Both the position numbers and the translations under genes were made by a program. From positions 1 through 39,760 of the forward strand of contig CAZNZD010000009.1 of NCBI GenBank assembly GCA_964577435.1: a DNA stretch of 39,760 nt, in the 5' to 3' direction. Shown here piece after piece: positions 6,834 to 15,553 of this stretch; the first letter of the stretch is position 1, and each line of letters begins with the position of its first letter. The notes below the pieces were generated by a model. The model was not told the origin of the DNA. It did no database searches and worked only from the letters and a program-made list of their open reading frames with translations. The stretch comes from MWDF01 sp964577435 (GTDB lineage Bacteria > Bacillota > DTU025 > MWDF01).

Positions 6834-8345
6834 CTACTTGACTATCAGGATCCTGCCTTCGACCTTGGGCTCTATCGACTTGCCCTTCAGATACTCAATG
6901 GCTACGTCGCGGAGCATGATGCCAGACTGATAGAGGACCTTGGCCGACTTGAACATCGTATAGCCGTCGCCGCCTGCCGCGGTGAAGTCATTGGTGGCTA
7001 CGGTGTAGAGCCTGAACGGATGCAGCGCGACGCCGTTTACCATGACGTCGCTGACCCTGCTTCCGGCTGGCTTTGCGGCATCGACCTTGAAGGTGACTCC
7101 GCTTACCTGCAGGTAGCCGCCCAGCTGCTCGGGGTACTTGCTCACTGACAGCTCGAGGGCCTCAAGGAGGGTCTTGCCGGTGAGCTCGATAACTACGAGG
7201 CTGTTGTCGAAGGGAAGTACGGTGATGATGCCGCCGACTGTTATGTCGCCCTTCTTCAGGGAGGCGCGGATGCCGCCGCCGTTTGTCACGGCGATATCGG
7301 TCTTCGCCGCGGCCTTCATGATGTCGGCCACGAGATTTCCGAGGTTAGTCTCCTTGGTGCGGACGTTGGCGCGCTCGCCGTCGAGGTCAACGAGGGTGTG
7401 CCCTACGACCTTGTTCATCTCGCCTGCCATGGCGTAGTTGTAGAGCCATATGCGGGCGCCGACGATGTGGGTCTTGGGGACTGCGGGGTAGTTGTCGTCA
7501 AGCTTCACGAGCTTGCCGTTGTATGCGGACACCGCGTTGTTGGTGACAGTAACCTCTAGCACTCCTGCATTTGCTGCCCATTCGCCCGCCGACACGATTA
7601 TGGTCGGCCCGACCTTAACGGGCTTCTCAAGCACTGTGTGCGAATGGCCGCCGACGATGATGTCTATGCCGGGCAGCGCCTTCGCGAGGATGAGGTCCTG
7701 GTCGTATCCCAGATGCGAGAGGCAAACGATGATGTCGGCCTTCTGCTCGAGCTCGGCGACTACCGTCATCGCGGAGTCGATCGGGTCGGCGAAGGTGAGC
7801 CCGACAACATTGTTGGGGTGGGTGACTATCGGGGTGTCGACGGGGGAGAGGCCGAACATGCCGACCTTGACGCCGTCGATTTCGGTCACGGTGTAGGGGA
7901 CGGCGAAATAGGAGCCGTCAGCCTTGAATATGTTGGCTGCGAGGAAGGGGAAGCGCGCGGTCCTGGCGAGGTTCGTAAGCTGAGCCTGGCCGTAGTTGAA
8001 CTCGTGGTTCCCGATGGATGTGCCGGCGAAGCCCATGTCGTTCATGATGTCCACCATAGGCACACCGTTGAAGAGGTTCACGATGTTGGTTCCGTGTATC
8101 ATGTCGCCGGAGGCCAGAAGCAGGGTGTTAGTCCCGCCCTTCCTCATGCCGTCCACGAAGGTCGCGAGCTTGGCCATTCCGCCGATTGCCACCTTCTCAT
8201 TGGCGGGAATCCAGGGCTCGAGCCTTCCGTGCACGTCGTTTACGTGGACGATCGTGAACTTGCCGTTTGCCGCGCTGGCCATGTAGGTCGCCGCGAACAC
8301 CATCACGACGGCCATCAGGGCTACCAGTAGTCTTTTGTTACGCAT
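6834..8345 (-). CDS. Secreted 5'-nucleotidase / 2',3'-cyclic phosphodiesterase family protein
   Basis: The 503-residue protein belongs to the UshA/YfkN nucleotidase family, which removes phosphate from extracellular nucleotides. A signal peptide (residues 1-25, ending ATYMASA) directs export. The N-terminal metallophosphatase domain carries all metal-binding motifs: NDVHGRLEP, GDMIHGTN, GNHEFNYG, CLSHLGYD and GGHSHT. The C-terminal half is the 5'-nucleotidase substrate domain, with NGGGIRASLKKGDIT, LPFDNSLVVIEL and AAGGDGYTMF. The start is supported by AAGGAGGG six bases upstream of ATG and a good promoter at 8394-8422. The likely role is salvage of nucleosides and phosphate in the periplasm or at the surface. 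Confidence 0.93.
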   Translation of the reverse strand: MRNKRLLVALMAVVMVFAATYMASAANGKFTIVHVNDVHGRLEPWIPANEKVAIGGMAKLATFVDGMRKGGTNTLLLASGDMIHGTNIVNLFNGVPMVDIMNDMGFAGTSIGNHEFNYGQAQLTNLARTARFPFLAANIFKADGSYFAVPYTVTEIDGVKVGMFGLSPVDTPIVTHPNNVVGLTFADPIDSAMTVVAELEQKADIIVCLSHLGYDQDLILAKALPGIDIIVGGHSHTVLEKPVKVGPTIIVSAGEWAANAGVLEVTVTNNAVSAYNGKLVKLDDNYPAVPKTHIVGARIWLYNYAMAGEMNKVVGHTLVDLDGERANVRTKETNLGNLVADIMKAAAKTDIAVTNGGGIRASLKKGDITVGGIITVLPFDNSLVVIELTGKTLLEALELSVSKYPEQLGGYLQVSGVTFKVDAAKPAGSRVSDVMVNGVALHPFRLYTVATNDFTAAGGDGYTMFKSAKVLYQSGIMLRDVAIEYLKGKSIEPKVEGRILIVK

Positions 8346-8393
8346 GGGTTACCCTCCTTGCACTATTGTTTTCAATGGGGCTTTACGAGATTT

Positions 8394-8422
8394 ATTATAC
8401 TTCATTCGGCGCCCCGTTCCAA
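8394..8422 (-). promoter_or_regulatory. Sigma70-type promoter of the nucleotidase gene
   Basis: On the minus strand, TTGGAA is separated by exactly 17 bases from a perfect TATAAT. The predicted transcript starts about 40 bases before the nucleotidase start codon. Confidence 0.7.
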
Positions 8423-8662
8423 AGATTTGTATGTGGCCGGCAGTATCCCGGGACCAACAGGAAAGCGCCTGCCTAGCTCATCTGTCGGCGAGAGTACCAC
8501 TCGACTCCCTTACTAAAGGATGCGCTTCCGAGATGCTTTGCTTATCAAACAAATATCATTCTCGGCAGTAAGCAATTATGGAAATGTTAGCAGGGATTAT
8601 CCGTGATGCATAGAAATAGATATCAATTGTTCCAATGTCTTACCAGAAAGGAGTGCAGGCAC
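8423..8662. other. Divergent intergenic region
   Basis: The region separates the minus-strand nucleotidase from the plus-strand subtilase. It is somewhat AT-rich in its second half, but I found no convincing promoter for the subtilase, no strong hairpin and no small gene. The AAAGGAG at 8647-8653 is the subtilase ribosome binding site. Confidence 0.4.
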
Positions 8663-11600
8663 TTGAGTTCAAGAAAACTGGTTGTTATCGCGATGTCTAT
8701 CGTTCTTATGCTTTCCCTGGCGGCGATGGCTGCGGAGCCGAAGGGATTCGTCGCCGAAGGCATCAAGAAGGACGGTTTGCCTGAGAACGTGAAGGTGAAT
8801 GACACGATCAACACCTCCACACCCGGGAGGACTAGGCCCGGCAGCGTGATAGTGAGGCTGGAGGGCGGAGTCTCCGCCTCGTCATTGTCCGCGTTCGAAG
8901 ACGCTGTGGCGGCTTTGGGCGGGACGGTCAAAAAGCAGCTCGAGATGAGCGGGAAGGCCGAGGGGGTCGGAGCATCGGCAGCCGGCGGCCTTAAGTTCGC
9001 GTTCCTCGACTTCGGCGAGGATGCGGACACCGTCGAGATGGCGGCGAAGGTCGCCAAGATCGCAGGCGTCAGGTATGCGGAGCCCGACTATGCGATGTAT
9101 GCGGACTATGTCACCCCGACGCCGCCTGAATCCTTCTTCCTTGGCTACCAGTATTACCTTGACAATCAAGGGGACTGGGGCTATGGTTACGGGACACAGG
9201 GGTCTGACATTAAGGCGTTCGTCGGATGGGACTATGCCAACGACGACTTCGGGCTTGATTCCTCAAGCGTGGTAGTAGGCGTCATCGATACTGGCGTCGC
9301 CTACTGGATACCCGAGCTTACACCCAATATGTGGGTGAACGAGGAGGAGCTCGAGGGCGAAGACGACGTCGACGACGACGGAAACGGATATATCGACGAC
9401 GTATACGGCTACGACTTCTACCATGACCTCGGGATAGGAACCGAGACCGGGTGGATTCCCAATGCCGAGGACGACCACGGAAGCCATGTGGCAGGCACCA
9501 TAGCCGCCTCGTGGGAGTACGGCTCGGTGGCGGGAGTCACCTACAACACCAAGATAATGACTCTGAAGTTCCTAGGCGAAGGTGGCGGATGGACTTCGGA
9601 CGCCATCAGGGCCCTTGATTACGCGGTGGAGATGGGCGCAGACCTCACCTCCAACAGCTGGGGCGGCGGGGATCCCAGCATGGCGCTGGCTGACGCGATA
9701 CGCGAAAGCGGCATGCTGTTCATCTCGTCAGCAGGAAACGACGGGGACAACGGCGACTTCTACGGCCACTACCCGTCCACTTACGCGAAGCCCGGCTCGC
9801 CCTACTTCTGCGAGAACATAATCTCGGTCGCGGCAACCGACGCGAACGACAACCTCGCATCTTTCTCGAACTTCGGTCCCGAGTCAGTGCACATCGCGGC
9901 CCCCGGCAACTACATACTGAATGTGGCAGCCGACGGCGATTACTCCTACGGCTACTACTTCTACTCGGGGACGTCGATGGCGACGCCTCAGGTGAGCGCC
10001 GTGGCATCGCTCCTGGTGGCCCAGGATAAGTTCCATCCTGGCTACTCGATACCGCAGTACGACGACCCGGATCCCAGCGGCAACTGGGATACCATAAAGG
10101 AGATAATCCTCAATAGCGCAGAGAAGAAGGAGCAGCTGAAGGGGCTTGTCAGCACCGGCGGAAGGCTCAGCATGATCGGTGCGCTCACCTGGACGAGGTA
10201 TCCCGGAGTGGCATCCATAGATGTCACGCCTACGTACAGCAGCACTATTCCTGTCACTGTGGACTGCAGCGTGGAGATAGACGGAGGGGATTCTGCAAGC
10301 GCTGCTAGCATCGATCCGATAGTGCACAGGTGGTCCTTGAACTACATAGACACATATTACGGCACGTATGACAAGTATCAGGTCAGCGATTACGCATACG
10401 GGCTTGACGCCGAGCTGCCCTGCGACCCGGACGGCTTCGGAGTCTATTACGTCCTATACGAGATGTATAACTCGGACATCGACAAGGTGGTAGCAAGCTC
10501 CTACAAGCAGGTGCTCTTCGCAGCGCCTGAGGACATCGTAGCGGTGTTCGACGACACCTACGACGGCTGGATTGGCCCTACGGAGGACATCATGGTCGCA
10601 TTCGGTGAGCTCGGACTGAGCTTCCATGCAGTGACACCTCCGCTAACGCTCCCCCATGACATCCCCAACGTGGTGTTCTGGAACACCTCTCTGAACACTT
10701 CCGGCGTCATAACCGAGCAGGACGCCCAGTGGATCATCGGTTTCCTGAACCACGGCGGCAAGCTGTTCCTCACAAGCTTCGAGATGCTCAACATGATAGA
10801 GGGCTACGACAGGGTGGATGAGGACACGTTTGAAGTAATGCATGAGAGCGCGCTAAGCGAGGATACCAAGGCGGAGCTCCTTGAGGCCCTGAAGATCAGG
10901 GGCTTCATAACCGACTTCACCTTGAAGCAGCTAATGGCTGCAAACGGCGTGCCTCTTTATGAAGACGTGATAGAGGTCGCCGGCGATACCATACTGTATG
11001 AAAACGAGATTGACCTATACCTCGACTACGATTATTGGAGCTATGTAAGCGACGGTTCGCCGGTGTTCCCCAACTACGGCGACGTAGTCACAGACTTCGG
11101 GCCCGGCGCCTACCCGATACTGCTTTCGGAGTACGGTGGCGCGATTGACGAATATGACAGGGCGGCGCTTGGCGTAAGCTACGCAGGCGACGACTACCGC
11201 TTCATATTCCTGGGCTTCCCGATAGAGGTCCTGCAAGGTCAGTGGGAGAATTTCGTGGACTTCATCGGATTCGGCTACGAGTTCCTCATGGGCGAAGGGC
11301 CCAACAGGCTCACGGGATGGTTCGAGAACCCGCTTACGGGTGACACGGTCTCCAATCCTGTGGACGTCGCCTGGGGCATAACGGACGTCGAGTACACCAA
11401 CCACGGCACGAGGCTCTGGTTCCGTGCTGATGAGGACGATGCATGGGAGCCCATAACCCTCTTCGTGCCCGGCGAGGACTTCGAGTACGAATGGGACTTC
11501 GGACACACTCTCCTAGGCGCCGGATACCAGGTCAAGATGGAAGTCTTCGATGCCGCCGACCCCACCAGGGTCGCCTACGACTTCGAGGGGCCGTTCTCCA

Positions 11601-11878
11601 TATGGCCTGCAAACGCTGAGGAAGGCGCCCGCGCTGGCGTGGACAGGGATGCCGAGGAGATTATCTTCTTCGTCAACGCGGAGAAGCCTGGCACGCTGTA
11701 CGTATATGACCTATCTGGGGCGATGCTCTTCTCAGAGGCGGTTCCTGCGGGCATAAGCGAGGTAACATGGGACATGATGGTCAACGGACTGAGGATAGCC
11801 CGCGGCCTGTATGCGTTCAGGCTCGTCTACAACGACGGCAGCGCATCAAAGACCGGCCGCGTGCTCATCAACTTCTAG
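8663..11878 (+). CDS. Secreted subtilisin-like (S8) serine protease with C-terminal sorting-like domain
   Basis: This 1071-residue protein starts at TTG 8663, chosen because AAAGGAG lies 9 bases upstream and the signal peptide then begins at once (SSRKLVVIAMSIVLMLSLAAMAA); an earlier GTG at 8603 would add 20 residues. An I9-like propeptide (GSVIVRLEGGVS onward) precedes the S8 domain with catalytic Asp209 (VIDTGV), His272 (DDHGSHVAGT) and Ser438 (SGTSMATP). Between Asp and His is a calcium-type loop, DDVDDDGNGYIDDV. A large middle region of about 500 residues includes a ThuA-like stretch (IVAVFDDTYDGWIGP). The last 80 residues (LYVYDLSGAMLFS, WDMMVNGLRIARGLYAFRL) resemble a FlgD-Ig/type IX-like C-terminal domain. 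It is followed 17 bases later by a PorV-like barrel gene. The likely job is extracellular protein breakdown. Confidence 0.92.
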   Translation: MSSRKLVVIAMSIVLMLSLAAMAAEPKGFVAEGIKKDGLPENVKVNDTINTSTPGRTRPGSVIVRLEGGVSASSLSAFEDAVAALGGTVKKQLEMSGKAEGVGASAAGGLKFAFLDFGEDADTVEMAAKVAKIAGVRYAEPDYAMYADYVTPTPPESFFLGYQYYLDNQGDWGYGYGTQGSDIKAFVGWDYANDDFGLDSSSVVVGVIDTGVAYWIPELTPNMWVNEEELEGEDDVDDDGNGYIDDVYGYDFYHDLGIGTETGWIPNAEDDHGSHVAGTIAASWEYGSVAGVTYNTKIMTLKFLGEGGGWTSDAIRALDYAVEMGADLTSNSWGGGDPSMALADAIRESGMLFISSAGNDGDNGDFYGHYPSTYAKPGSPYFCENIISVAATDANDNLASFSNFGPESVHIAAPGNYILNVAADGDYSYGYYFYSGTSMATPQVSAVASLLVAQDKFHPGYSIPQYDDPDPSGNWDTIKEIILNSAEKKEQLKGLVSTGGRLSMIGALTWTRYPGVASIDVTPTYSSTIPVTVDCSVEIDGGDSASAASIDPIVHRWSLNYIDTYYGTYDKYQVSDYAYGLDAELPCDPDGFGVYYVLYEMYNSDIDKVVASSYKQVLFAAPEDIVAVFDDTYDGWIGPTEDIMVAFGELGLSFHAVTPPLTLPHDIPNVVFWNTSLNTSGVITEQDAQWIIGFLNHGGKLFLTSFEMLNMIEGYDRVDEDTFEVMHESALSEDTKAELLEALKIRGFITDFTLKQLMAANGVPLYEDVIEVAGDTILYENEIDLYLDYDYWSYVSDGSPVFPNYGDVVTDFGPGAYPILLSEYGGAIDEYDRAALGVSYAGDDYRFIFLGFPIEVLQGQWENFVDFIGFGYEFLMGEGPNRLTGWFENPLTGDTVSNPVDVAWGITDVEYTNHGTRLWFRADEDDAWEPITLFVPGEDFEYEWDFGHTLLGAGYQVKMEVFDAADPTRVAYDFEGPFSIWPANAEEGARAGVDRDAEEIIFFVNAEKPGTLYVYDLSGAMLFSEAVPAGISEVTWDMMVNGLRIARGLYAFRLVYNDGSASKTGRVLINF

Positions 11879-11895
11879 TAAGGGAGGTGCGATAG

Positions 11896-12822
11896 ATGAA
11901 AAGAAGGGCGATCATAATACTCGCCATGGCGGTCATGATGGCCATGGCGGCGGCGGGAACGGGCATTGCCGCCGAGTACTGGGGCACCCTGCCCTCCCTT
12001 AAGCTGGGGTACTCGGTCAGGTCAGAAGGCATGGGCGGAGCAGGCCTTGCGCTGGGGGGAGACCTCAGCACCGCAGGTCTTAACCCTGCAGCTCTTCCCA
12101 CGACCGACATATTCACGCTCTATACCAACTACACCTCGGTCTACGCGACGAACGGCAAGTTCAGCGCAGTGTTCGGCTTCAAATACGCCGGCATCGCGGT
12201 GGACGTGTTGAGCGCAAGCAACATCGAGATCACCGACGAGTACGGCGCGGTCATCGGAGTGGGCGACTACTACGAAGGAAACGTCGCGCTCATGGGCGGC
12301 TACAGCTTCAAGCTGGGCACCAAGGGCTATGTGGCGGCAGGCCTGGCAGTAAAGGGCCTGGGCCAGTTCATGCCCGAAGTCGAAGGCTACGGCCTTGCCC
12401 TTGATTTCGGTGTGCAGGGCAAGTACAGCTTCGGCAAGGTGGGCCTAAGCGCAGCGTTCGTTCTGAGAAACGCCCCCGGAATCATATGGTATCCCGGCTC
12501 CTACACGACCGAAGTGCAGCCGGTATCCGAGATGGTGTTCCTTGACCTCGCCTACGCAGGCGGAGTCGCGGTGCACCTATTGGACGAGAAGCTGCTCGTG
12601 GCAGTTGACGTTGACTCGGCAAGGGGCCTTTCGGCCGGCGTGGAAGGAAAGATATCCGTGCTGAGCCTAAGGGCTGGAGTCAACTGGTGGATGGACAGGC
12701 CGCTGTCAGTCTCCGCAGGGGCGGGGCTGCAGCTCTGGAAGGGCGGCAGGTTCGACTTCTCGTGGACTTACCTGCAGCACATGCCGGACAGGTACAGAGT
12801 GGGCCTATTAATCGAGTTCTAG
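11896..12822 (+). CDS. PorV/UPF0164-like outer-membrane beta-barrel protein
   Basis: The protein is 308 residues with a signal peptide ending GIAA. Directly after it comes the family hallmark: an R-x-x-GMGGAGLALGGD segment and then LNPAAL, as in PorV/PorQ and UPF0164 proteins. The rest alternates polar and hydrophobic residues in short strands with Gly and aromatic residues and ends in LLIEF, a typical barrel C-terminus with terminal Phe. GGGAGGTG sits 7 bases before the ATG. The gene follows the protease by 17 bases and is probably in its operon. PorV proteins act as outer-membrane receptors for secreted cargo carrying C-terminal domains in type IX secretion; whether this one does so is inferred from the neighbour. 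It could instead be a FadL-type channel. Confidence 0.75.
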   Translation: MKRRAIIILAMAVMMAMAAAGTGIAAEYWGTLPSLKLGYSVRSEGMGGAGLALGGDLSTAGLNPAALPTTDIFTLYTNYTSVYATNGKFSAVFGFKYAGIAVDVLSASNIEITDEYGAVIGVGDYYEGNVALMGGYSFKLGTKGYVAAGLAVKGLGQFMPEVEGYGLALDFGVQGKYSFGKVGLSAAFVLRNAPGIIWYPGSYTTEVQPVSEMVFLDLAYAGGVAVHLLDEKLLVAVDVDSARGLSAGVEGKISVLSLRAGVNWWMDRPLSVSAGAGLQLWKGGRFDFSWTYLQHMPDRYRVGLLIEF

Positions 12823-12841
12823 GAAGGAAAGGCGAATATAG

Positions 12842-12880
12842 AACAGGGACGGCAGCTTTCTGAAGGCTGCCGTCCCTGTT
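12842..12880. terminator. Strong hairpin terminator between convergent genes
   Basis: A perfect 15-base-pair stem (AACAGGGACGGCAGC with GCTGCCGTCCCTGTT) has a 9-base loop. It ends the protease/barrel operon and may also serve the minus-strand decarboxylase gene. The tails are only moderately T-rich. Confidence 0.72.
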
Positions 12881-12941
12881 ATTTGCTTAAGGACGATGCC
12901 AAGTTAGGCCGAATGGTGCAAATTGCCTACTGCTCAACCGG

Positions 12942-14090
12942 TTATTTGCAGGAGCCGCCATCGTGCAGGAAACGCATGAAATCAAGCTTGGAATCCTTGG
13001 GTGATACCTTCGGCCAGCCGAGATCCTCCCTGGAGCCATTCGATATCCGCACTTCGATAAGCGCGGGTCCGGGGCTGTCCTTAGCTGCGGCAAGCGCCGC
13101 ATCCAACGCCTCAGGGCTTTCTGCCAGGTAACATGCCTTGTAGCCGCAAGCCTCGGCAACCTTCCGGAAGTCGATTCCAAAGGCCATGGTAGGCTGTCCT
13201 CCGACGGAGTCGTAGGTGCAGTTGTTCAGGATCACATGGACAAGGTTCGCTGGGGATGAAGTGCCGATAGCCGCGAGAGCGCCCATGTGCATGAGCACTG
13301 AACCGTCACCGTCCAGGCACCATACCCTGACGCCTGGCCTGTTCAGGGCCACTCCGAGCGCCACTGACGAGGCGTGCCCCATGGAGCCTATCACGAGGAA
13401 GTCGCTATGATGGGGAAGCTGCAGCCTCTCTCTTATCTCATACAGCTCCCTGCATGCCTTCCCCGTTGTTGCGACGAATGCATCAGAAGGGGCGGCAGCG
13501 ATTATCTTCTCTATCGCATGCTCCCTGTCCATGAACCGATCGTAATTATTCCTCGAATCGACTTCGGCGGTAATCGCCCCGGCTCTGACAAGCAGGGCCG
13601 CGCTTCCTCCGTCGCCGAGGGCAGGGAGGAGCCCTTCAAGAAGGGCAGAGAAGCTTTCCGCGCCGATGCCCCTCTCAAGGACTATGTAAGGGATGCCGAG
13701 CAGGTCGAAAGTGCCCTCGGTGAGCTCGCCCTGGAACGCATGCTGCGGCTGCTGTTGCTGCCTGGGCATTCCGGGCTCGCCCTTCCATCCCACGATGAGC
13801 AGGCAGGGGATGCCGAAGAGCCTGTCGCTTAGCATCGATACGAATGGGTTCATGAAGTTGCCCAGGCCGCTGTTCTGCATGTATACTACCGGGACCTTCC
13901 CGGTCGCAAGGTGATAGCCTGCAGCTATGCCTGCGCAGCTGCCCTCGTTTGCGGGCATGATGTTTGACCCAGATGTGCCGAACCTCTCCACCAGGTAGTT
14001 GCAGAGCTGCTCCATATGCGAATCGGGTATGCCCGTATAGAAACCCATCCCGTGGGAAGACAGAATGTCCACTAGCTCCTTCGCTTCCAT
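12942..14090 (-). CDS. aepY: Phosphonopyruvate decarboxylase-like thiamine diphosphate enzyme
   Basis: The protein is 382 residues, the usual length of phosphonopyruvate decarboxylase, which converts phosphonopyruvate to phosphonoacetaldehyde. The N-terminal half carries GIPDSHMEQLCNYL and ANEGSCAGIAAGYHLATGK, with Glu49 as the catalytic thiamine-activating glutamate, then YMQNSGLGNFMNP and GEPGMPRQQQQPQH, close to the family's cofactor and substrate region. The C-terminal half has the thiamine diphosphate motif from GDG (261-263) to NN (289-290). No phosphoenolpyruvate mutase or phosphonate-modifying gene lies in the window, so the pathway is incomplete here. Fused sulfopyruvate decarboxylase is the main alternative. 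The ATG is preceded by GGAGGTCGTC. Confidence 0.82.
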   Translation of the reverse strand: MEAKELVDILSSHGMGFYTGIPDSHMEQLCNYLVERFGTSGSNIMPANEGSCAGIAAGYHLATGKVPVVYMQNSGLGNFMNPFVSMLSDRLFGIPCLLIVGWKGEPGMPRQQQQPQHAFQGELTEGTFDLLGIPYIVLERGIGAESFSALLEGLLPALGDGGSAALLVRAGAITAEVDSRNNYDRFMDREHAIEKIIAAAPSDAFVATTGKACRELYEIRERLQLPHHSDFLVIGSMGHASSVALGVALNRPGVRVWCLDGDGSVLMHMGALAAIGTSSPANLVHVILNNCTYDSVGGQPTMAFGIDFRKVAEACGYKACYLAESPEALDAALAAAKDSPGPALIEVRISNGSREDLGWPKVSPKDSKLDFMRFLHDGGSCK

Positions 14091-14140
14091 GACGACCTCC
14101 GGTATAAGTGCTTAAGCCACGCCTGGCGCTTGCGATGCTA

Positions 14141-14169
14141 ATATTAGTCCTGTGGGGCGATGAAGGCAA
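14141..14169 (-). promoter_or_regulatory. Possible promoter of the decarboxylase gene
   Basis: On the minus strand TTGCCT and TAATAT are 17 bases apart, each matching four of six consensus positions. It lies about 50 bases upstream of the start codon. Confidence 0.35.
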
Positions 14170-14211
14170 CATGGTATAAAACCAGCTTCATAAGGAGGAG
14201 GGCGGCTGCAG

Positions 14212-14733
14212 ATGGAAGGCGGTCTAACTTTGGCAGAGGTCATGCGGGCTCATGCTGCCAGATACCCCCTCATGGAGGCGCAGGACTGGTACAAGCTCAT
14301 CTATCAGGGCGAGTTCGGGGGCGGCCACCTTATCGCGGATGCGGATGCGGCACGCAAGAGGTTCATGGATGAATGGGAGAAGGCCGGGCCATCAAGCCCA
14401 GACGAGCTGCTGGAGGAACCCTTAGGCAGCGGCCTTTCCCGCATACACCTTAGGCCTGCCAGGACGGCTGGCATCCTACCCGAGGTCATATTCGATGCGT
14501 TCCTCCTGGATGCTGCGCTCCCGTGCGGAAGCGATGCCGGGATGAGGGAGAAGCTGCGTCTTCTCGGGTGCTTCCTTGCCGAAGGGAATGCGGCATGCAC
14601 TTCAGGGAGCCTCCAGGCTTACCTGGATGGCTTCTGCGGGAAATGTTTCCCCATGCAGTCCCACAGCGAACGCTACAGGGCACTTTACAGGCCCTCTTAC
14701 AGGATCATCAGGTCCGGGAGCCTGAGAAGGTGA
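14212..14733 (+). CDS. Conserved-looking hypothetical protein
   Basis: The frame encodes 173 residues after a strong AAGGAGGAGGG ribosome binding site. It has no signal peptide or membrane segment, so it should be cytoplasmic. Notable segments are QDWYKLIYQGEFGGGHLI (residues 25-42) and EEPLGSGLSRIHLRPA (64-79), which look like conserved motifs with possible His-based chemistry. The C-terminal part has a Cys pair (FCGKCFP). I do not recognise the family and assign no function. It is divergent from the decarboxylase gene. Confidence 0.65.
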   Translation: MEGGLTLAEVMRAHAARYPLMEAQDWYKLIYQGEFGGGHLIADADAARKRFMDEWEKAGPSSPDELLEEPLGSGLSRIHLRPARTAGILPEVIFDAFLLDAALPCGSDAGMREKLRLLGCFLAEGNAACTSGSLQAYLDGFCGKCFPMQSHSERYRALYRPSYRIIRSGSLRR

Positions 14734-14922
14734 CGGATGCCATCAGGTAAGAGCGAGAAGGTATATGAAGTACGGCCTATCACACGGGAAGGCGTTGCTT
14801 CGGGCAGCCATCAGGATTATTGGAGCCCCGGAAGGTTTAAACGATGCGGATGCAGTATTATTGAAGGAGTCAGATTCGTTATTATCGAATGGTAGGAAAA
14901 TCTAACCTCTGGAGGGATGGAA

Positions 14923-15522
14923 GTGAAGAGACTCAGATTATTCATCGTAGCAGCAGCCATGATACTCGCCCTGTCAGCCTCCGCCTCAGCGACCGATGTC
15001 ATATTCGGCCTGTCTTACAGGGCGTTCATGCCGGCCGACGAGGCCTTTGACATAAACAGCAACTTCAAGGCGAACCTGGGCCTTAAGCTTGACGTGTCCA
15101 AGATATTCGAGACCCACCTGAGCTTGAAGCTGGGTGCCGTGAGGGAGGACCTCCTGGATCCGGAATCCGCGACCAAGTTCGGCATCGCAGGGGAGCTCGA
15201 CGCCGTGTTCTCGCTTCTGAACTGGCAGATAAGCGAGGACTACCTTATTAAGCTTGGTCCCATCGCAGGTGTAAGCTTCGCGAACGGGCCCGCGTACGTT
15301 CCGGACGGGAGCATCGACCTCTTCCTTGGAGCGTTCATGAGGTTCGACTTCATGGAGAGCTTCAGAATAGACGGCAAGGCCTCCTACGGCTTCATGAGCA
15401 AGGGCCTGCTTGCCGGCATGGGCATCGAATACGACTTCACCCCCAACTGGTTCATCAGGGCGGACTTCGAGTACATGAGGAGAAACGGCTTCTTCAGCAT
15501 TTCCGGAGGCTATAGGTTCTAA
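14923..15522 (+). CDS. Small outer-membrane beta-barrel protein (OmpA/OmpW-like size)
   Basis: The protein is 199 residues from GTG 14923, preferred because GGAGGG lies about 6 bases before it; the ATG at 14917 abuts that site. A signal peptide (KRLRLFIVAAAMILALSASASA) is followed by amphipathic strands with frequent aromatic residues, ending ISGGYRF, a typical barrel C-terminal Phe. Its size fits an 8-stranded barrel. It lies 31 bases before a larger barrel gene, and that in turn 25 bases before tryptophanase, so the three are probably one operon. The function is unknown; it may be structural or a small-molecule channel. Confidence 0.72.
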   Translation: MKRLRLFIVAAAMILALSASASATDVIFGLSYRAFMPADEAFDINSNFKANLGLKLDVSKIFETHLSLKLGAVREDLLDPESATKFGIAGELDAVFSLLNWQISEDYLIKLGPIAGVSFANGPAYVPDGSIDLFLGAFMRFDFMESFRIDGKASYGFMSKGLLAGMGIEYDFTPNWFIRADFEYMRRNGFFSISGGYRF

Positions 15523-15553
15523 TCAAGGCCAAAGGCTAAATCGGGGTGTTCAC

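Noticed and set aside
7138..8330. Long plus-strand frames inside the nucleotidase gene
   Set aside because: They are antisense to a gene with all family motifs; the plus-strand proteins look random.
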